Positions 19,475 to 29,556 of a DNA stretch of 64,000 bases are shown here, piece after piece. Location of the stretch: assembly GCF_029338175.1 (NCBI RefSeq), contig NZ_CP119862.1:3348001-3412000 (forward strand), read 5' to 3'. A program made the translations under genes and the position numbers. Position 1 is the first letter of the stretch; each line of letters opens with the position of its first letter. The stretch is from Citrobacter enshiensis (lineage in GTDB: Bacteria; Pseudomonadota; Gammaproteobacteria; Enterobacterales; Enterobacteriaceae). Below the pieces are notes generated by a model that was not told where the DNA came from, made no database searches, and saw only the letters and a list, made by a program, of their open reading frames with translations.

Positions 19475-19549
19475 TGGGGTATCGCCAAGCGGTAAGGCTC
19501 TGGTTTCTGATACCAGCATTCCGAGGTTCGAATCCTCGTACCCCAGCCA
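19475..19549 (+). tRNA. glnV: tRNA-Gln (CUG), copy 1
   Basis: 75 bases. Same acceptor stem as the UUG isoacceptors, but anticodon CTG and different anticodon and T-stem bases. The E. coli orthologue can mutate to the supE amber suppressor. Confidence 0.96.
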
Positions 19550-19584
19550 ATTTCAAAAGACGTTTACGTTGTAGACGCACCCGT

Positions 19585-19659
19585 TGGGGTATCGCCAAGC
19601 GGTAAGGCTCTGGTTTCTGATACCAGCATTCCGAGGTTCGAATCCTCGTACCCCAGCCA
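19585..19659 (+). tRNA. glnX: tRNA-Gln (CUG), copy 2
   Basis: 75 bases, identical to the copy at 19475; last tRNA before the operon terminator. Confidence 0.96.
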
Positions 19660-19663
19660 CATA

Positions 19664-19691
19664 AAAAAAGCTCGCTTCGGCGAGCTTTTTG
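19664..19691 (+). terminator. tRNA operon terminator
   Basis: AAAAAGCTCG / CGAGCTTTTT stem with a short loop and T run, just after the last tRNA-Gln. Confidence 0.9.
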
Positions 19692-19706
19692 CTTTTCTGC
19701 GTTTAT

Positions 19707-19758
19707 TGCCTGATGGCGCTACGCTTATCAGGCCTACGACGAGTCGCGTAGGCCTGCA
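19707..19758. repeat. REP element between tRNA operon and ubiF
   Basis: GCCTGATGGCGCTACGCTTA and TCAGGCCTAC form a classical REP hairpin, followed by an inverted CGCGTAGGCCTG half. It lies between convergent transcripts. Confidence 0.85.
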
Positions 19759-19764
19759 TAAAAA

Positions 19765-20940
19765 TTACAACCCTAATGCATACTTCAGCGCCTGGCGCTT
19801 AAGTACCCCGGCCCGCTCGGCCGCCATTAGCCCAATATTGCGCATGATCCTCAGCGGTTGCAGATTATTGCTGAACCCGGCATAGAACAGATCCATCCCA
19901 CTCTGCATGATGAAGTTATCGGTCATACGGCGTGTCTGATAGCGTTTCAGCACCTGATGGCTGGACCAGGATTCACCATAGCTCCGCGCATTGGCCAGCA
20001 CGTCGATCAACGCATCAACGTCACGATAGCCTAAATTCACCCCCTGCCCCGCAAGAGGATGAATGGTGTGCGCCGCATCCCCCACCAGCGCCAGTCCTGG
20101 CTGAACGTACTGCAAAGCATGTCGGCGCGTGAGTGGAAATGCCCCTGCCGCTATGGCTGTGACGCTGCCCAAACGCGAAGGGAAATGTTTTTCAATCTCG
20201 ACCTGCAACTGCGGCATGCTCAGGCTCTGCAACTGGCGAATTCGGGCTGGCGTGTCATACCACACCAGCGACGCCCAATTGTCGAACAACGGCAGAAATG
20301 CGCGTGGACCGTCTGGTGTAAATTGTTGCCAGGTGCTGTCGCCAGGATCGCGGTCACATTGCACGCTGATCAACATGCAGGATTGATCGTACTGCCAGGC
20401 ATGGATACCGATGCCCGCCATTTGCCGAATCCGCGAGTTAGCACCATCCGCCCCCACCACCAGTTTTGCCGTGATTATCTCGCCACCGGCCAGCTCCAGC
20501 TCGTGACGGTCATTGTTACGGTGCAAGGCAATGAGGGAGGCGGGAACACGCAGCGTCACTTTAGGATGCGCCTCCAGCGCCTGCCAGAGTGCGCGTTGCA
20601 GGACGTTGTTCTCCACCATATATCCCAGCAGCGGTAATTTAAGCTCGGCGGCATCGAACATCACATGGGCGTTTTCCCACTCCCAGGTTTCCAGACGGCG
20701 GTATGGGTGGCTGCGCATCCCTTGTACCGTATCCCAGACGCCCAAACCTTTGAGTAACGACACTGACGCCGCGCTGATCGCCGAGATACGGACATCGGGC
20801 TGGCTGTCGGTAACAAATGGCGCAGGGGCGGCATGCTCTATGACCGTCACCGAAAATCCTTGTTGCGCCAGCCCCAGCGCCAGCGCGCCGCCGACCATCC
20901 CAGCGCCGACAATGGCTACTTCCGTTGGTTGATTTGTCAT
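19765..20940 (-). CDS. ubiF: Ubiquinone biosynthesis C6-hydroxylase UbiF
   Basis: FAD-dependent monooxygenase that hydroxylates 3-demethoxyubiquinol at C6 in the aerobic pathway to ubiquinone. The N-terminal dinucleotide-binding motif is GAGMVGGALALG, a second FAD motif is VVGADGANS, and the third is GDAAHTIHPLAGQG. The 391-residue form starting at ATG 20940 (MTNQPTEVA) matches the E. coli enzyme; a TTG two codons upstream is not used. It stands on the opposite strand to miaB, with a separate divergent promoter region of about 145 bases. Confidence 0.95.
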   Translation of the reverse strand: MTNQPTEVAIVGAGMVGGALALGLAQQGFSVTVIEHAAPAPFVTDSQPDVRISAISAASVSLLKGLGVWDTVQGMRSHPYRRLETWEWENAHVMFDAAELKLPLLGYMVENNVLQRALWQALEAHPKVTLRVPASLIALHRNNDRHELELAGGEIITAKLVVGADGANSRIRQMAGIGIHAWQYDQSCMLISVQCDRDPGDSTWQQFTPDGPRAFLPLFDNWASLVWYDTPARIRQLQSLSMPQLQVEIEKHFPSRLGSVTAIAAGAFPLTRRHALQYVQPGLALVGDAAHTIHPLAGQGVNLGYRDVDALIDVLANARSYGESWSSHQVLKRYQTRRMTDNFIMQSGMDLFYAGFSNNLQPLRIMRNIGLMAAERAGVLKRQALKYALGL

Positions 20941-21086
20941 GGTCAATCATCCTGTTAGCAATATGCTTTAAGTTTACAGGATTTTTTACCCCTTGAGGCT
21001 GATAACGGTCATACTGGTCACAACCGCGTCAAAGCATTACACTATGCGCCCTGCATTCCTGGCTACTATTTCGCAAGAGCAAGTCG

Positions 21087-22511
21087 ATGACCAAAAAACT
21101 CCATATTAAAACCTGGGGCTGTCAGATGAACGAGTACGATTCATCGAAGATGGCCGATCTGCTGGACGCCACCCACGGGTATCAACTGACCGACGTGGCG
21201 GAAGAAGCGGATGTGCTGCTGCTGAATACCTGCTCAATCCGCGAGAAGGCTCAGGAAAAAGTCTTCCATCAATTAGGTCGCTGGAAGCTCTTAAAAGAGA
21301 AAAACCCGGATCTGATTATCGGCGTCGGCGGCTGTGTGGCGTCCCAGGAAGGTGACCACATTCGTCAACGTGCGCACTATGTCGACATCATTTTTGGGCC
21401 GCAGACGCTGCATCGCCTGCCTGAAATGATCAACTCCGTGCGCGGCAACCGGAGTCCGGTCGTCGATATCAGTTTCCCGGAGATCGAGAAGTTCGACCGC
21501 CTGCCGGAACCGCGTGCCGATGGTCCAACGGCATTTGTCTCCATCATGGAAGGCTGCAACAAATATTGTACTTACTGCGTGGTGCCCTACACCCGTGGTG
21601 AGGAAGTCAGCCGTCCGTCTGATGACATTCTGTTTGAAATCGCCCAGCTTGCTGCCCAGGGCGTTCGCGAAGTGAATCTGCTCGGCCAGAACGTTAACGC
21701 GTGGCGTGGCGAGAACTACGACGGCACCACCGGTTCATTCGCCGATTTGCTGCGTCTGGTCGCCGCGATTGATGGCATTGACCGCATTCGTTTCACCACC
21801 AGCCATCCGATCGAGTTCACCGATGATATCGTTGAAGTCTACCGTGATACCCCTGAGCTGGTGAGCTTCCTGCATCTGCCAGTACAGAGCGGCTCAGATC
21901 GCGTGCTGAATCTGATGGGGCGTACCCACACGGTGCTGGAATACAAAGCGATCATCCGTAAACTGCGCGCAGCGCGTCCGGACATTCAGATAAGCTCCGA
22001 TTTCATCGTCGGCTTCCCTGGCGAAACGACGCAAGATTTCGAGCAGACCATGAAGCTGATTGCCGACGTGAACTTCGACATGAGCTACAGCTTTATCTTC
22101 TCTGCCCGCCCGGGTACTCCTGCCGCCGATATGGTTGACGACGTTCCGGAAGCCGAGAAAAAACAGCGTCTGTATATCCTGCAAGAGCGTATCAACCAGC
22201 AGGCGACGGCCTGGAGCCGCCGTATGCTCGGCACCACGCAGCGTATTCTGGTGGAAGGGACATCGCGCAAGAGCATCATGGAGCTGTCGGGGCGCACTGA
22301 AAATAACCGGGTCGTGAACTTTGAAGGTAGCCCGGACATGATCGGTAAGTTTGTCGATGTGGAAATCACTGACGTCTGGACCAACTCCCTGCGCGGTAAC
22401 GTTATCCGCACAGAAGACGAAATGGGCCTGCGTATTGCAGAAACCCCGGAATCGGTCATTGCCCGTACCCGTAAAGAGAACGACTCAGGCGTTGGATTCT
22501 ACCAGCCTTAA
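21087..22511 (+). CDS. miaB: tRNA-2-methylthio-N6-dimethylallyladenosine synthase
   Basis: Radical-SAM methylthiotransferase that adds the 2-methylthio group to i6A37 of tRNAs reading UNN codons. N-terminal domain cysteines lie in [17 protein letters not shown] and GCVAS and bind the second 4Fe-4S cluster. The radical-SAM motif CNKYCTYC is near residue 157. A C-terminal TRAM domain (about 378-440) binds RNA. Length 474, as in E. coli. It is upstream of ybeZYX-lnt, from which a stem-loop separates it. Confidence 0.97.
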   Translation: MTKKLHIKTWGCQMNEYDSSKMADLLDATHGYQLTDVAEEADVLLLNTCSIREKAQEKVFHQLGRWKLLKEKNPDLIIGVGGCVASQEGDHIRQRAHYVDIIFGPQTLHRLPEMINSVRGNRSPVVDISFPEIEKFDRLPEPRADGPTAFVSIMEGCNKYCTYCVVPYTRGEEVSRPSDDILFEIAQLAAQGVREVNLLGQNVNAWRGENYDGTTGSFADLLRLVAAIDGIDRIRFTTSHPIEFTDDIVEVYRDTPELVSFLHLPVQSGSDRVLNLMGRTHTVLEYKAIIRKLRAARPDIQISSDFIVGFPGETTQDFEQTMKLIADVNFDMSYSFIFSARPGTPAADMVDDVPEAEKKQRLYILQERINQQATAWSRRMLGTTQRILVEGTSRKSIMELSGRTENNRVVNFEGSPDMIGKFVDVEITDVWTNSLRGNVIRTEDEMGLRIAETPESVIARTRKENDSGVGFYQP

Positions 22512-22516
22512 TCCTC

Positions 22517-22540
22517 AAGGCCTGCCACCGGGCAGGCCTT
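22517..22540 (+). terminator. Stem-loop after miaB
   Basis: Perfect ten-base stem AAGGCCTGCC / GGCAGGCCTT with a four-base loop. The following sequence is only moderately T-rich, so termination may be partial. Confidence 0.65.
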
Positions 22541-22662
22541 GTAATTCCCCTCTTTGTCCCCATCTTCATTGCAATGCTTGCGCCTTTATCCTGTGGCGTG
22601 AATAATTTCCTTACAGGCCGGGAATATTCATCTTCCGGCGCCCTATGCATAAGAGGAACAGT

Positions 22663-23709
22663 TTGAACATAGACACTCGCGAAATCACCCTTGAGCCTGC
22701 AGACAATGCCCGTCTGCTGAGCCTTTGCGGCCCGTTTGATGACAACATTAAACAGCTGGAGCGCCGTCTCGGCATCGAGATTAACCGCCGTGACAACCAC
22801 TTTAAACTGACCGGTCGCCCGATTTGCGTGACCGCTGCGGCAGATATTTTACGCAGTCTGTATGTCGATACCGCTCCGGTGCGTGGTCAAAAGCAGGATA
22901 TTGAGCCGGAACAGATCCACCTCGCCATCAAAGAAGCGCGGGTGCTGGAACAGAGCGCGGAGAGCGTGCCGGAGTACGGCAAAGCGGTGAACATCAAAAC
23001 CAAACGCGGTGTGATTAAGCCACGTACGCCAAACCAGGCGCAATACATCGCCAATATTCTTGATCACGATATCACCTTCGGGGTTGGCCCCGCCGGTACA
23101 GGGAAAACGTACCTTGCCGTCGCCGCTGCCGTCGATGCTCTTGAGCGTCAGGAAATTCGTCGTATTCTGCTGACCCGTCCGGCGGTAGAAGCTGGGGAAA
23201 AGCTGGGATTCCTGCCAGGCGATCTGAGCCAAAAAGTCGATCCGTATTTGCGTCCCTTGTATGACGCCCTGTTCGAAATGTTAGGTTTTGAAAAGGTCGA
23301 AAAACTGATTGAACGTAACGTGATTGAAGTCGCACCGCTGGCCTATATGCGTGGTCGTACCCTGAACGACGCCTTTATCATTCTCGATGAAAGCCAGAAC
23401 ACCACCATCGAACAGATGAAAATGTTCCTGACGCGTATCGGTTTTAATTCGAAAGCGGTGATCACCGGCGACATCACGCAAATTGACCTGCCGCGCAGCA
23501 CCAAGTCTGGTCTGCGCCACGCCATTGAAGTGCTCTCTGAGGTTGATGAGATCAGTTTTAATTTCTTCCACAGTGAAGACGTTGTACGCCACCCGGTTGT
23601 CGCGCGGATCGTTACCGCCTATGAAGCCTGGGAAGAAGCAGAACAAAAACGAAAAGCAGAACTGGCTGCCGTTCGTAAGCATGAAGCCCAGGAGCAAGGA
23701 CAAAAATGA
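22663..23709 (+). CDS. ybeZ: PhoH-like ATPase YbeZ
   Basis: Cytoplasmic P-loop NTPase of the PhoH family, partner of the RNase YbeY in rRNA processing and ribosome quality control. The N-terminal KH-like region (about 1-90) precedes the Walker A motif [11 protein letters not shown] and the Walker [11 protein letters not shown] place the start at TTG 22663, giving [11 protein letters not shown] after Met and 348 residues, because AAGAGGAA is correctly spaced before it. The ATG six codons upstream (22645) has no ribosome-binding site. Its end overlaps ybeY by four bases. Confidence 0.92.
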   Translation: MNIDTREITLEPADNARLLSLCGPFDDNIKQLERRLGIEINRRDNHFKLTGRPICVTAAADILRSLYVDTAPVRGQKQDIEPEQIHLAIKEARVLEQSAESVPEYGKAVNIKTKRGVIKPRTPNQAQYIANILDHDITFGVGPAGTGKTYLAVAAAVDALERQEIRRILLTRPAVEAGEKLGFLPGDLSQKVDPYLRPLYDALFEMLGFEKVEKLIERNVIEVAPLAYMRGRTLNDAFIILDESQNTTIEQMKMFLTRIGFNSKAVITGDITQIDLPRSTKSGLRHAIEVLSEVDEISFNFFHSEDVVRHPVVARIVTAYEAWEEAEQKRKAELAAVRKHEAQEQGQK

Positions 23710-24173
23710 GTCAGGTTATTCTCGATTTACAGCTCGCATGTGAAAACAACACGGGCTTACCGGAAGAAAGTCAGTTTCAGACATGGCTGAATGCGGTGAT
23801 CCCACAGTTTCAGGAAGAGTCAGAAGTCACCATTCGTCTGGTGGATGAAGCGGAAAGCCACGATCTTAACCTGACTTACCGTGGCAAAGATAAGTCAACC
23901 AACGTACTCTCTTTCCCGTTTGAAGCACCCCCGGGTATTGAGATGCCGCTGCTGGGCGATTTGATAATCTGCCGTCAGGTGGTTGAGCAAGAAGCGAAAG
24001 AACAGGGCAAACCGCTGGATGCCCACTGGGCACATATGGTGGTGCACGGTAGCCTGCATTTATTGGGCTACGATCATATTGAAGATGACGAAGCGGAAGA
24101 GATGGAATCCCTTGAAACAGAGATTATGCTTGCTCTGGGCTATGAGGATCCGTACATTGCCGAGAAGGAATAA
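23706..24173 (+). CDS. ybeY: Endoribonuclease YbeY
   Basis: Zinc-dependent single-strand endoribonuclease acting in 16S rRNA 3'-end maturation, antitermination and ribosome quality control. The 155-residue protein carries the family metal motif H-x3-H-x5-H in [11 protein letters not shown]. The ATG overlaps the ybeZ stop (ATGA), so translation is coupled to that of its ATPase partner. It continues into ybeX and lnt. Confidence 0.96.
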   Translation: MSQVILDLQLACENNTGLPEESQFQTWLNAVIPQFQEESEVTIRLVDEAESHDLNLTYRGKDKSTNVLSFPFEAPPGIEMPLLGDLIICRQVVEQEAKEQGKPLDAHWAHMVVHGSLHLLGYDHIEDDEAEEMESLETEIMLALGYEDPYIAEKE

Positions 24174-24271
24174 GCGACCGGGCTGATGCCCGGCTGCTGA
24201 CCACAATGCCGTACGCTGAATACACGCGTGACGAGCAACCCATTAACTCACATGAGAACCCATACGACGCC

Positions 24272-25150
24272 ATGAGCGACGACAATTCACACAGTAGTGA
24301 CACATTAAACAGCAAAAAGGGATTTTTCTCCCTGTTACTGAGCCAACTGTTCCACGGTGAACCGAAAAACCGTGACGAACTGCTGGCGCTGATCCGTGAT
24401 TCCGGGCAGAACGAGCTTATCGATGAAGATACGCGCGACATGCTCGAAGGGGTGATGGACATTGCGGACCAGCGCGTTCGTGACATCATGATCCCCCGCT
24501 CCCAGATGATTACCCTGAAACGCAACCAAACCCTGGACGAGTGCCTTGATGTCATCATCGAGTCTGCTCACTCGCGTTTTCCGGTGATCAGCGAAGATAA
24601 AGATCACATTGAAGGGATTCTGATGGCGAAGGATTTGCTGCCGTTTATGCGCAGCGATGCCGATGCTTTCAGCATGGAAAAAGTGTTACGCCAGGCAGTT
24701 GTCGTACCTGAGAGTAAGCGTGTTGACCGCATGCTGAAGGAGTTTCGCTCTCAGCGTTACCATATGGCGATCGTCATTGACGAATTCGGCGGTGTTTCGG
24801 GTCTGGTGACCATTGAAGATATTCTTGAACTGATTGTCGGTGAAATTGAAGACGAGTACGACGAAGAAGACGATATCGACTTCCGTCAACTCAGTCGCCA
24901 CACCTGGACCATTCGCGCGCTGGCGCCCATTGAAGACTTCAACGACGCCTTCGGCACCAGCTTTAGCGATGAAGAGGTCGACACCATTGGTGGGCTGGTC
25001 ATGCAGGCGTTTGGTCATCTGCCAGCGCGTGGTGAAACCATCGACATTGATGGTTATCAGTTCAAAGTGGCGATGGCCGATAGCCGTCGTATTATTCAGG
25101 TTCATGTCAGAATTCCGGATGACTCACCTCAGCCGAAACTGGACGAATAA
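24272..25150 (+). CDS. ybeX: CorC/HlyC-family protein YbeX
   Basis: A 292-residue cytoplasmic CBS-pair protein (CorC), reported in connection with magnesium/cobalt efflux and with ribosome metabolism alongside YbeY. Two CBS domains occupy about 65-190 ([14 protein letters not shown], then VDRMLKEFR and [17 protein letters not shown]). An acidic stretch ([11 protein letters not shown]) precedes the C-terminal CorC-HlyC domain. The start MSDDNSHSS at 24272 matches the family; an in-frame ATG at 24206 lacks a ribosome-binding site. Confidence 0.93.
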   Translation: MSDDNSHSSDTLNSKKGFFSLLLSQLFHGEPKNRDELLALIRDSGQNELIDEDTRDMLEGVMDIADQRVRDIMIPRSQMITLKRNQTLDECLDVIIESAHSRFPVISEDKDHIEGILMAKDLLPFMRSDADAFSMEKVLRQAVVVPESKRVDRMLKEFRSQRYHMAIVIDEFGGVSGLVTIEDILELIVGEIEDEYDEEDDIDFRQLSRHTWTIRALAPIEDFNDAFGTSFSDEEVDTIGGLVMQAFGHLPARGETIDIDGYQFKVAMADSRRIIQVHVRIPDDSPQPKLDE

Positions 25151-25169
25151 AACCAGGATTGGACTTAAA

Positions 25170-26708
25170 ATGGCATTTGCCTCATTGATTGAACGCCAGC
25201 GCATTCGCCTGCTGCTGGCGTTATTATTCGGCGTCTGCGGGACGCTGGCCTTTTCTCCGTATGACATCTGGCCTGCCGCGATTGTGTCGCTCATGGGTTT
25301 GCAGGCCCTCACCTTAAATCGCCGTCCGCTTCAGTCTGCCGCCGTGGGGTATTTCTGGGGGCTGGGACTCTTCGGCTCCGGCATTAACTGGGTTTACGTT
25401 AGCATTGCGCAGTTTGGCGGCATGCCCGGCCCGGTTAACGTCTTTCTCGTGGTGTTGCTGGCCGCTTATCTCTCGCTTTATACAGGGCTTTTTGCCGGCG
25501 TATTATCACGCTTGTGGCCAAAGACCACCTGGCTTCGCGTAGCGATTGCCGCCCCGGTAGTCTGGCAAGTAACGGAATTCCTGCGTGGCTGGGTATTAAC
25601 CGGCTTCCCGTGGCTGCAGTTCGGTTACAGCCAGATTGACGGTCCGCTGAAAGGGCTGGCGCCGGTCATGGGTGTGGAAGCCATTAACTTCCTGTTGATG
25701 ATGGTCAGCGGTCTGTTGGTCCTCGCCATCGCCACACGTCACTGGCGTCCCTTTGTCGTGGCTGCGGTGCTTTTCGCCCTCCCCTTCCCACTGCGCTATA
25801 TCCAGTGGTATACCCCTGAGCCGGAAAAGACCATTCAGGTTTCGATGGTGCAGGGCGATATCCCGCAATCGCTGAAGTGGGATGAGAATCAGCTGATCAA
25901 CACGCTAAAAATCTATCTCGACGCCTCACAGCCTGAGCTTGGAAAATCGCAGTTGATTATCTGGCCGGAGTCCGCGATTCCGGATCTGGAAATTAATCAG
26001 CAGCGTTTTCTTGGCATGATGGATGACCTGCTGAAATCGAAAAACAGCACGCTGATTACTGGCATTGTTGATGCGCGTCTGAACAAGAAAAACCGTTACG
26101 ACACGTACAACACCATCATCACGCTGGGTAAAGACAGTCCGTACAGCTACGACTCAACCAATCGCTACAACAAAAATCACCTTGTCCCGTTTGGCGAGTT
26201 TGTGCCGCTGGAATCTATTCTGCGCCCGCTTGCGCCGTTCTTCGACCTGCCGATGTCGTCATTCAGTCGTGGGCCGTATGTGCAGCCGCAACTGCATGCG
26301 CACGGCTTCAAACTGACCGCCGCCATTTGCTACGAAATTATTCTCGGAGAACAGGTACGGGACAACTTCCGCCCCGATACCGATTACCTGCTGACCATCT
26401 CGAACGATGCCTGGTTTGGTAAATCTATTGGTCCGTGGCAGCACTTCCAGATGGCGCGGATGCGTTCACTGGAGCTGGCGCGTCCGCTGTTGCGCAGTAC
26501 CAATAACGGCATTACGGCAGTCATTGGACCGCAGGGCGACATCCAGGCGATGATCCCACAGTTTACCCGTCAGGTGTTGACCACCAGCGTCACACCAACG
26601 ACGGGCCTGACGCCCTACGCCCGCACCGGCAACTGGCCGTTGTGGGTAATCACCGCGTTGTTGGGTTTCGGTGCGGTGATCATGAGTCTGCGCCAGCGTC
26701 GTCAATAA
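25170..26708 (+). CDS. lnt: Apolipoprotein N-acyltransferase
   Basis: Inner-membrane enzyme that N-acylates the terminal cysteine of lipoproteins, the last step of lipoprotein maturation. The 512 residues consist of six N-terminal membrane helices, a nitrilase-like periplasmic domain (about 220-480) and a final membrane helix. The catalytic triad is visible: Glu in WPESAIPD, Lys in [13 protein letters not shown] and Cys in AAICYEI. ATG 25170 lies 19 bases after ybeX; the frame is open further upstream through ybeX, but only [14 protein letters not shown] is the real N-terminus. Confidence 0.96.
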   Translation: MAFASLIERQRIRLLLALLFGVCGTLAFSPYDIWPAAIVSLMGLQALTLNRRPLQSAAVGYFWGLGLFGSGINWVYVSIAQFGGMPGPVNVFLVVLLAAYLSLYTGLFAGVLSRLWPKTTWLRVAIAAPVVWQVTEFLRGWVLTGFPWLQFGYSQIDGPLKGLAPVMGVEAINFLLMMVSGLLVLAIATRHWRPFVVAAVLFALPFPLRYIQWYTPEPEKTIQVSMVQGDIPQSLKWDENQLINTLKIYLDASQPELGKSQLIIWPESAIPDLEINQQRFLGMMDDLLKSKNSTLITGIVDARLNKKNRYDTYNTIITLGKDSPYSYDSTNRYNKNHLVPFGEFVPLESILRPLAPFFDLPMSSFSRGPYVQPQLHAHGFKLTAAICYEIILGEQVRDNFRPDTDYLLTISNDAWFGKSIGPWQHFQMARMRSLELARPLLRSTNNGITAVIGPQGDIQAMIPQFTRQVLTTSVTPTTGLTPYARTGNWPLWVITALLGFGAVIMSLRQRRQ

Positions 26709-26718
26709 TCTCCTTCCC

Positions 26719-26753
26719 CTTTTGCCCGGTGGCGCTTCGCTTACCGGGCCTAC
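26719..26753. repeat. REP element after lnt
   Basis: GCCCGGTGGCGCTTCGCTTA and CCGGGCCTAC form the standard REP stem-loop directly after lnt. Confidence 0.85.
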
Positions 26754-27074
26754 AACTTCCCTCCCGTTTTTCACTCTGGCACGTCTATTGCTTTGTTATA
26801 CAAGATAAATTCGTTTTTGGCCGATTGTGCAACCCGGTCGCACCAATACCGTTCGTTGGTAGCGCCAAAATAGTGCAATGACAAATTATTGTCTCTAAAC
26901 GGTGCGGCGCACTTCGCAAAAATAAACAATAACGCAGCAATATCTTTACATTAAGCCAGACTAAATGTTAACAAACAGTCATAACACTGCACATTAAAGT
27001 TGCAGGTGATAACAACACAGACACTCACAATGGGTATCAATGCGTTTCTGACGCAGACGATAAAGGAGTTGGAT
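26754..27074 (+). promoter_or_regulatory. gltI promoter and leader region
   Basis: About 320 bases without a gene. The leader contains ACAACACA (27012-27019), complementary to UGUGUUGU of the GcvB R1 region, as expected for the GcvB-repressed gltI mRNA. The rest is A/T-rich; I cannot fix the promoter. Confidence 0.5.
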
Positions 27075-27983
27075 ATGCAATTACGTAAGCTGGCCACAGC
27101 AATGCTGGTGATGGGAATGTCTGCCGGTCTGGCGCATGCAGAAGATGCAGCACCTGCCGCAGGTAGCACGCTGGACAAGATCGCGAAAAATGACGTCATC
27201 GTCGTCGGCCATCGCGAATCCTCAGTGCCATTCTCTTATTACGACAACCAGCAGAAAGTGGTGGGTTATTCACAGGATTACTCCAACGCCATCGTTGAAG
27301 CCGTGAAGAAAAAACTCAACAAACCTGACCTGCAGGTGAAGCTGATCCCAATCACTTCTCAGAACCGTATTCCGCTACTGCAAAACGGCACATTCGACTT
27401 TGAATGTGGCTCCACCACCAACAACCTTGAACGTCAGAAACAGGCGGCTTTCTCCGACACTATTTTCGTCGTCGGTACTCGTCTGCTGGCGAAAAAAGGC
27501 GGTGATGTTAAAGACTTCCCGGACCTGAAAGGGAAAGCGGTCGTCGTTACTTCCGGCACAACCTCCGAAGTACTGCTGCATAAACTGAATGAAGAACAAA
27601 AAATGGACATGCGCATCATCAGCGCGAAAGACCATGGCGACTCCTTCCGTACCCTGGAAAGCGGTCGTGCGGTTGCCTTTATGATGGATGACGCGCTGCT
27701 GGCCGGCGAACGCGCAAAAGCGAAGAAACCGGACAACTGGGAAATCGTCGGTAAGCCGCAATCCCAGGAAGCCTACGGCTGTATGCTGCGTAAAGACGAT
27801 CCCGAGTTTAAAAAGCTGATGGATGACACCATCGCCAAAGCACAGACCTCAGGTGAAGCGGAGAAATGGTTCGATAAATGGTTTAAAAACCCGATCCCAC
27901 CAAAGAACCTGAATATGAATTTTGAACTGTCTGAGCAGATGAAAACGCTGTTCAAAGAACCGAATGATAAAGCGCTTAACTAA
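27075..27983 (+). CDS. gltI: Glutamate/aspartate-binding periplasmic protein
   Basis: Substrate-binding protein of the GltIJKL ABC importer. Signal peptide of about 22 residues (MQLRKLATAMLVMGMSAGLA, cleavage after AHA), then an SBP_bac_3 fold with motifs NRIPLLQNGTFDFECGSTT and the hinge TSGTTSEVLL. At 302 residues it matches E. coli. ATG 27075 follows TAAAGGAG; the frame is open 25 codons further upstream through the GcvB-target leader, which is not coding. The stop is followed by an SroC-like region. Confidence 0.97.
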   Translation: MQLRKLATAMLVMGMSAGLAHAEDAAPAAGSTLDKIAKNDVIVVGHRESSVPFSYYDNQQKVVGYSQDYSNAIVEAVKKKLNKPDLQVKLIPITSQNRIPLLQNGTFDFECGSTTNNLERQKQAAFSDTIFVVGTRLLAKKGGDVKDFPDLKGKAVVVTSGTTSEVLLHKLNEEQKMDMRIISAKDHGDSFRTLESGRAVAFMMDDALLAGERAKAKKPDNWEIVGKPQSQEAYGCMLRKDDPEFKKLMDDTIAKAQTSGEAEKWFDKWFKNPIPPKNLNMNFELSEQMKTLFKEPNDKALN

Positions 27984-28128
27984 CTAAAATAATGGGAGGT
28001 TTTCCCTCCCTCTCGATTGATGCTCAGCACGGACAGACTATATGCCAGGTGGTCGTTCCCCACCTGGCCTGAAAACCGCAAGTCGCTGCGCAACAATCTT
28101 CGAGGGTAGCCCTGCTACCCTTTTTTTT
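27965..28128 (+). ncRNA. sroC: SroC-like small RNA in the gltI-gltJ interval
   Basis: In E. coli and Salmonella the sRNA SroC is processed from this interval and sponges GcvB. Here the 158-base gap holds the expected hairpin GGGAGG / CCTCCC (27994-28010). It ends in a Rho-independent terminator, stem GGGTAGC / GCTACCC plus eight T residues (28104-28128). The 5' processing site is approximate. The terminator also explains lower expression of gltJKL than of gltI. Confidence 0.75.
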
Positions 28129-28141
28129 CTGGAGTAGATTT

Positions 28142-28882
28142 ATGTCAATAGACTGGAACTGGGGGATTTTTTTACAACAAGCCCCGTTCGGCAACACCAC
28201 CTATCTCGGCTGGCTCTGGAGCGGCTTTCAGGTCACCGTCGCGTTATCCATTAGCGCCTGGATTATTGCTTTCCTGGTCGGATCTTTATTCGGTATCCTG
28301 CGCACCGTTCCTAACCGCTTCCTCTCCAGCCTCGGCACGCTGTATGTAGAACTGTTTCGTAACGTTCCGCTGATTGTTCAATTTTTCACCTGGTATCTGG
28401 TGATCCCAGAACTGCTGCCCGAAAATATCGGCATGTGGTTCAAGTCTGAGCTGGACCCCAACATTCAATTCTTTCTCTCGTCCCTGTTTTGTCTGGGATT
28501 GTTTACTGCTGCTCGTGTTTGCGAACAGGTTCGTGCCGCTATCCAGTCCCTGCCGCGCGGGCAAAAAAATGCCGCGCTGGCCATGGGCCTGACGTTGCCG
28601 CAGGCGTATCGCTATGTTTTGCTGCCGAATGCGTATCGCGTGATTGTGCCGCCAATGACGTCAGAGATGATGAACCTGGTGAAAAACTCGGCCATCGCGT
28701 CCACGATTGGTCTGGTGGATATGGCCGCACAGGCGGGCAAACTGCTGGATTACTCCGCTCACGCCTGGGAATCGTTTACCGCCATTACGCTGGCCTATGT
28801 GTTGATTAACGCCTTCATCATGCTGGTGATGAATCTGGTGGAACGCAAAATCCGCCTGCCTGGCAATTTGGGAGGCAAATAA
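28142..28882 (+). CDS. gltJ: Glutamate/aspartate ABC transporter permease GltJ
   Basis: Inner-membrane permease of the HisMQ type, 246 residues with about five membrane helices. The EAA loop that contacts the ATPase is recognisable around [22 protein letters not shown] 28142 lies just after the SroC-like terminator with CTGGAG upstream. Its TAA overlaps the gltK ATG by one base. Confidence 0.95.
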   Translation: MSIDWNWGIFLQQAPFGNTTYLGWLWSGFQVTVALSISAWIIAFLVGSLFGILRTVPNRFLSSLGTLYVELFRNVPLIVQFFTWYLVIPELLPENIGMWFKSELDPNIQFFLSSLFCLGLFTAARVCEQVRAAIQSLPRGQKNAALAMGLTLPQAYRYVLLPNAYRVIVPPMTSEMMNLVKNSAIASTIGLVDMAAQAGKLLDYSAHAWESFTAITLAYVLINAFIMLVMNLVERKIRLPGNLGGK

Positions 28883-29556
28883 TGTACGAATTTGACTGGA
28901 GTTCCATTGTTCCCTCCCTGCCTTATCTGCTGGCGGGACTGGTCATTACCCTGAAAATTACCGTCACCGCCGTTGTCATCGGGATTGTCTGGGGAACCCT
29001 TCTCGCGGTGATGCGACTCTCCAGCTTTGCGCCTGTTGCCTGGTTTGCCAAAGCCTACGTCAACGTATTCCGCTCCATCCCGCTGGTGATGGTACTGCTG
29101 TGGTTTTACCTGATTGTACCGGGGCTACTACAGGATGTGCTTGGACTCTCGCCAAAGGCCGATATTCGGTTGATTTCAGCGATGGTCGCGTTTTCCATGT
29201 TTGAAGCAGCATATTACTCAGAAATTATCCGTGCCGGTATCCAGAGTATTTCACGCGGTCAGTCCAGCGCGGCGCTGGCATTAGGAATGACACACTGGCA
29301 GTCAATGAAACTGATCATACTGCCGCAGGCGTTTCGCGCGATGGTGCCGTTGCTGCTCACCCAGGGCATTGTGCTATTCCAGGATACCTCGCTGGTCTAC
29401 GTATTGAGTCTGGCGGACTTCTTCCGTACCGCCTCCACGATTGGCGAACGCGACGGTACACAGGTCGAAATGATTCTGTTCGCGGGTGCCGTCTATTTTG
29501 TTATTAGCCTGAGCGCGTCGTTGTTGGTCACCTATCTGAAGAAAAGGACAGTTTAA
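28882..29556 (+). CDS. gltK: Glutamate/aspartate ABC transporter permease GltK
   Basis: Second permease subunit, 224 residues, partner of GltJ in the heterodimeric channel. The EAA loop appears as [19 protein letters not shown]. Start and stop overlap gltJ and gltL by one base each (TAATG), so translation of the three membrane/ATPase subunits is coupled. Confidence 0.95.
   Translation: MYEFDWSSIVPSLPYLLAGLVITLKITVTAVVIGIVWGTLLAVMRLSSFAPVAWFAKAYVNVFRSIPLVMVLLWFYLIVPGLLQDVLGLSPKADIRLISAMVAFSMFEAAYYSEIIRAGIQSISRGQSSAALALGMTHWQSMKLIILPQAFRAMVPLLLTQGIVLFQDTSLVYVLSLADFFRTASTIGERDGTQVEMILFAGAVYFVISLSASLLVTYLKKRTV

Noticed and set aside
19004-19598. Small open frames and regularly spaced repeats in the tRNA cluster, superficially like an array
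   Set aside because: The repeats are the tRNA genes themselves; spacers are irregular and the open frames read tRNA sequence.
19585-19764. tRNA-Gln 3' end as a prophage attachment site
   Set aside because: A normal terminator, REP element and ubiF follow; no integrase or repeated tRNA end is present.
24834-25169. Open frame extending lnt 112 codons upstream through ybeX
   Set aside because: It overlaps ybeX in another frame, reads as low-quality basic sequence, and Lnt is complete from [10 protein letters not shown].
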